Source: Roseospira goensis
GTDB taxonomy: Bacteria > Pseudomonadota > Alphaproteobacteria > Rhodospirillales > Rhodospirillaceae
Direction: 5' to 3'
Length of the DNA stretch: 64,000 nt
NCBI RefSeq assembly: GCF_014197795.1
Contig: NZ_JACIGI010000018.1
Span: 23,784 to 87,783 of the forward strand
Made by a program: the position numbers and the translations under genes. How positions within the stretch are numbered: position 1 is the first letter of the stretch; each line of letters begins with the position of its first letter. Shown piece after piece: positions 63,201-64,000 of the stretch. A model generated the notes under the pieces. The model had not been told where the DNA came from and made no database searches. It saw only the letters and a list, made by a program, of their open reading frames with translations.

Positions 63201-63639
63201 CAGCCGGGCCCTGGTCCGGGACCTGCATGTTGTCATGGCGGTCGACGCCGACATGCCCGACCTCTGGATGGACGGTCGCATGCTCATGCAGATGGTCATG
63301 AACCTGGTGTCGAACGCCATCAAGTTCACGCCGATCGGGGGCCGCATCACGCTGGGGGCCAGGCTTTCCCCCGATGGCATGCGGATCCTGGTCACGGATA
63401 CCGGGATCGGGATCCCCTCCGACGAACTGGAGACCGTTCTGGAGCCGTTCCGCCAGTCCAGCCTGACACGCAGCAGCACCGAACCGGGCACCGGTCTCGG
63501 CCTGGCGCTGGTCAAGTCTCTGATCGAGCTGCACGGCGGCACGCTGCATCTGGACAGTCGCCCCGGCGTGGGCACGACCGCGACCCTGATGATCCCGGTC
63601 GAGCGCGTCTTGCGCGAGGAGACGTCCCAGACCGCCTGA
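60238..63639 (+). CDS. Sensor histidine kinase, Cache-PAS x4-HisKA-HATPase
   Basis: The 1133-residue inner-membrane kinase has a membrane helix at about 36-58, a periplasmic double-Cache domain to about 330 (VTHVYFHRPDRVVLLRLHAP is typical of dCache_3), a second helix at about 334-357, then four PAS domains (about 372-500, 506-625, 635-755, 760-880), HisKA with FLARMSHELRTPLNAVIGFS (H906) and an HATPase with NLVSNAIKFTP, DTGIGIP and GTGLGLALVKSL. It has no receiver domain, so it must signal to a separate regulator, none of which is in the window. GTG 60238 is chosen because GAGGGGG lies 7 bases upstream. The 307-base spacer before it shows no other clear feature. Confidence 0.94.
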   Translation: MSILRIRQQDGSGGALRRSGGDDANGTRAPRPLWRRLLPSIAVLLGGLVALLAYGLVTTQLRALDGESQRLLADARDDLTATIDHQAESLLMVAEVLGESAAMKRGLQTGNRSGLQAVFAPVYRYLRETHAVTHVYFHRPDRVVLLRLHAPDRHGDAIDRFTLRRASETGQSASGVELGPLGTLTLRVVWPVVGGVDGQTVGYLELGRSVQDALSRTHVMDDLATAIWVDKTRLRREDWEAGRSVLDRPAGAAWERYESHVAAYESSADAGALWSRLLADVGAPGDARLRQIAAGRRHWHAEVTPFFDASGGAIGVLMLARDVTAAVTALRWQVAGIVASTAVVLVGLVAFFAIMLRRADRDIQSHAADLAASDERLRATLRSIGEAVIGTDAEGRIMDMNPVAEALTGWPDSEARGRPFDAIVRTQAGVSGGPAGSPVARVLASGTGVTFSDTTVLVDRAGTVRQVSDSAAPIRDRNGAILGVVLVFRDMTESARARAEIERLSERLAVAVQSAGIGVWDLDLASRTLVWDARMFSLYGIDPADFSARLEDWAQWVHPDDLPRVQGEVRAAIAGDAPFDTTFRVVRPDGQTRHMRAFAHMMRDPAGRATRLVGVNYDVTDVQRLEEDLRTSERRFRDFVESTSDWVWELDTDGRVTYISDNCEVNLGYTPAEMLGRTPADFIVGEEGALFERGLRAAARDRTAIKAVEAVNRTKDGRFVRLLSNVLPIFDDSGTLVGFRGTSTDVTEKRRIEDVLRLRTRALAAAANGIMITRAEDDQPIVDCNPAFERMTGYAASEVLGRTLGFLLGDEPHGQSLEERSRRLLEASNGEWFPAPVRLLRKDGVQFWAQLSIAPVADETGAVTHCVGVLEDITDRIEREADLREAHHQAQAANRAKSEFLARMSHELRTPLNAVIGFSEMMRHEIFGPLGDARYADYARDIHVSGEYLLSLISDILDMAKVESGRMMPEEGRVSVQGTLDSVLAMVRSRALVRDLHVVMAVDADMPDLWMDGRMLMQMVMNLVSNAIKFTPIGGRITLGARLSPDGMRILVTDTGIGIPSDELETVLEPFRQSSLTRSSTEPGTGLGLALVKSLIELHGGTLHLDSRPGVGTTATLMIPVERVLREETSQTA

Positions 63640-63705
63640 CGGGTCGCCGGTCCGGTGACGCCGGGCGGCATGCCGACCAGCCTCCAACAAACCCGGGGCG
63701 GTTTA

Positions 63706-63840
63706 CAGCCGAGTGCGACAAACCGGACTCGCGGCACGATTTCGGTTTGTCGGAAAAATCGGCTGAAAATCATATAGGTCGCGCGGAGTCACGCGATCAA
63801 TCCGAACCACATCGTGGTTCCGATTGATCGCGATCCGCGC
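63706..63840. repeat. Two-hairpin intergenic element, copy C
   Basis: Hairpin 1 (63706-63765): CAGCCGA and CGACAAACCG pair with CGGTTTGTCG and TCGGCTG around an internal loop; the apex is the 24-base block shared with copy D. Hairpin 2 (63781-63840): GCGCGGA + CGCGATCAATC pairs with GATTGATCGCG + TCCGCGC with a GTCA bulge, plus an inner GAACCAC/GTGGTTC stem. It follows the histidine kinase gene. After it, 63841-64000 has no gene I can support; GGGAGG at about 63990 may serve a gene starting just past the window. Confidence 0.9.
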
Positions 63841-64000
63841 TCGGTATCACATCGCCAGGGCGATGGTATGAGAAAGTGCTGCGGGATGGGATCGACGCAA
63901 AAAAGAGGTTCATGACGGAAAATCGGGGAGGGGCGGACAACGGGACGGTCTGACACACTGGTAGTTGCGACACGACACAGACTGCCAGGGAGGCCCCGTT

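Noticed and set aside
63912-63953. A 13-codon ORF with an AAAGAGG site near the window end
   Set aside because: It is too short and isolated to support without conservation data.

Overview
The window is a very GC-rich, gene-dense bacterial chromosome segment. Gene content and order point to an alphaproteobacterium, most likely of the order Rhodospirillales: the nuoA-N set is followed by birA, coaX, a ribonuclease J and methylmalonyl-CoA epimerase, and the rpmH-rnpA-yidD-yidC-engB-argB order and the DUF1849/EipB protein fit the same group. No plasmid, phage, insertion sequence, rRNA or CRISPR signal was seen. The order-level placement is inferred from synteny and protein style.

Layout. (1) 1-2667, minus strand: an EVE-domain protein cut by the window edge, two tandem YciI-like proteins, gpsA and a small membrane protein, then phoH at 2954-3691. 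(2) 4413-15980, plus strand: an alpha-glucan/trehalose cluster made of a GH13 enzyme, GlgE, a TreS-maltokinase fusion, GlgX and MalQ. Together these could convert trehalose to maltose, phosphorylate it to maltose-1-phosphate, add it to alpha-1,4-glucan, and recycle glucan by debranching and disproportionation. No branching enzyme (GlgB) lies in the window. (3) 16567-31650: the complete 14-subunit NADH:quinone oxidoreductase operon, nuoA to nuoN, followed without a break by birA, coaX, rnj, mce and tag. (4) 36399-38195: a three-part signalling protein with a flavodiiron-type metallo-beta-lactamase domain, a GAF-like middle and a GGDEF diguanylate cyclase. (5) 38250-42640: feoAB on the minus strand, with a His-rich N-terminal extension on FeoA, divergent from oxyR; a 7-1-7 Fur-box-like site lies between them. 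(6) 42785-44146: tRNA-Ser(GCT), its terminator and two small unknown genes. (7) 44147-50707, minus strand: a five-gene peptide ABC importer and a P1-type aminopeptidase. (8) 51652-57146: an XRE regulator, then rpmH-rnpA-yidD-yidC-engB-argB. (9) 57686-63639: an EipB-like periplasmic protein, a DUF1289 protein, a SAM-methyltransferase-like protein and a large Cache/PAS hybrid sensor histidine kinase.

The most unexpected structure is not a gene. Four intergenic elements (about 11373-11506, 16037-16116, 57509-57646 and 63706-63840) are each built from two consecutive imperfect hairpins. They share sequence blocks and, in several stems, the same asymmetric TCA/GTCA bulge, while paired bases vary in a compensating way. 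They resemble in architecture the RIME mosaic elements of Rhizobium, but I cannot say whether this family has been described. Several other spacers carry short tandem repeats with 13-, 14-, 17- or 27-base units. Also worth noting are a probable small RNA with a strong terminator after argB, and a 20-codon upstream ORF coupled to nuoJ.
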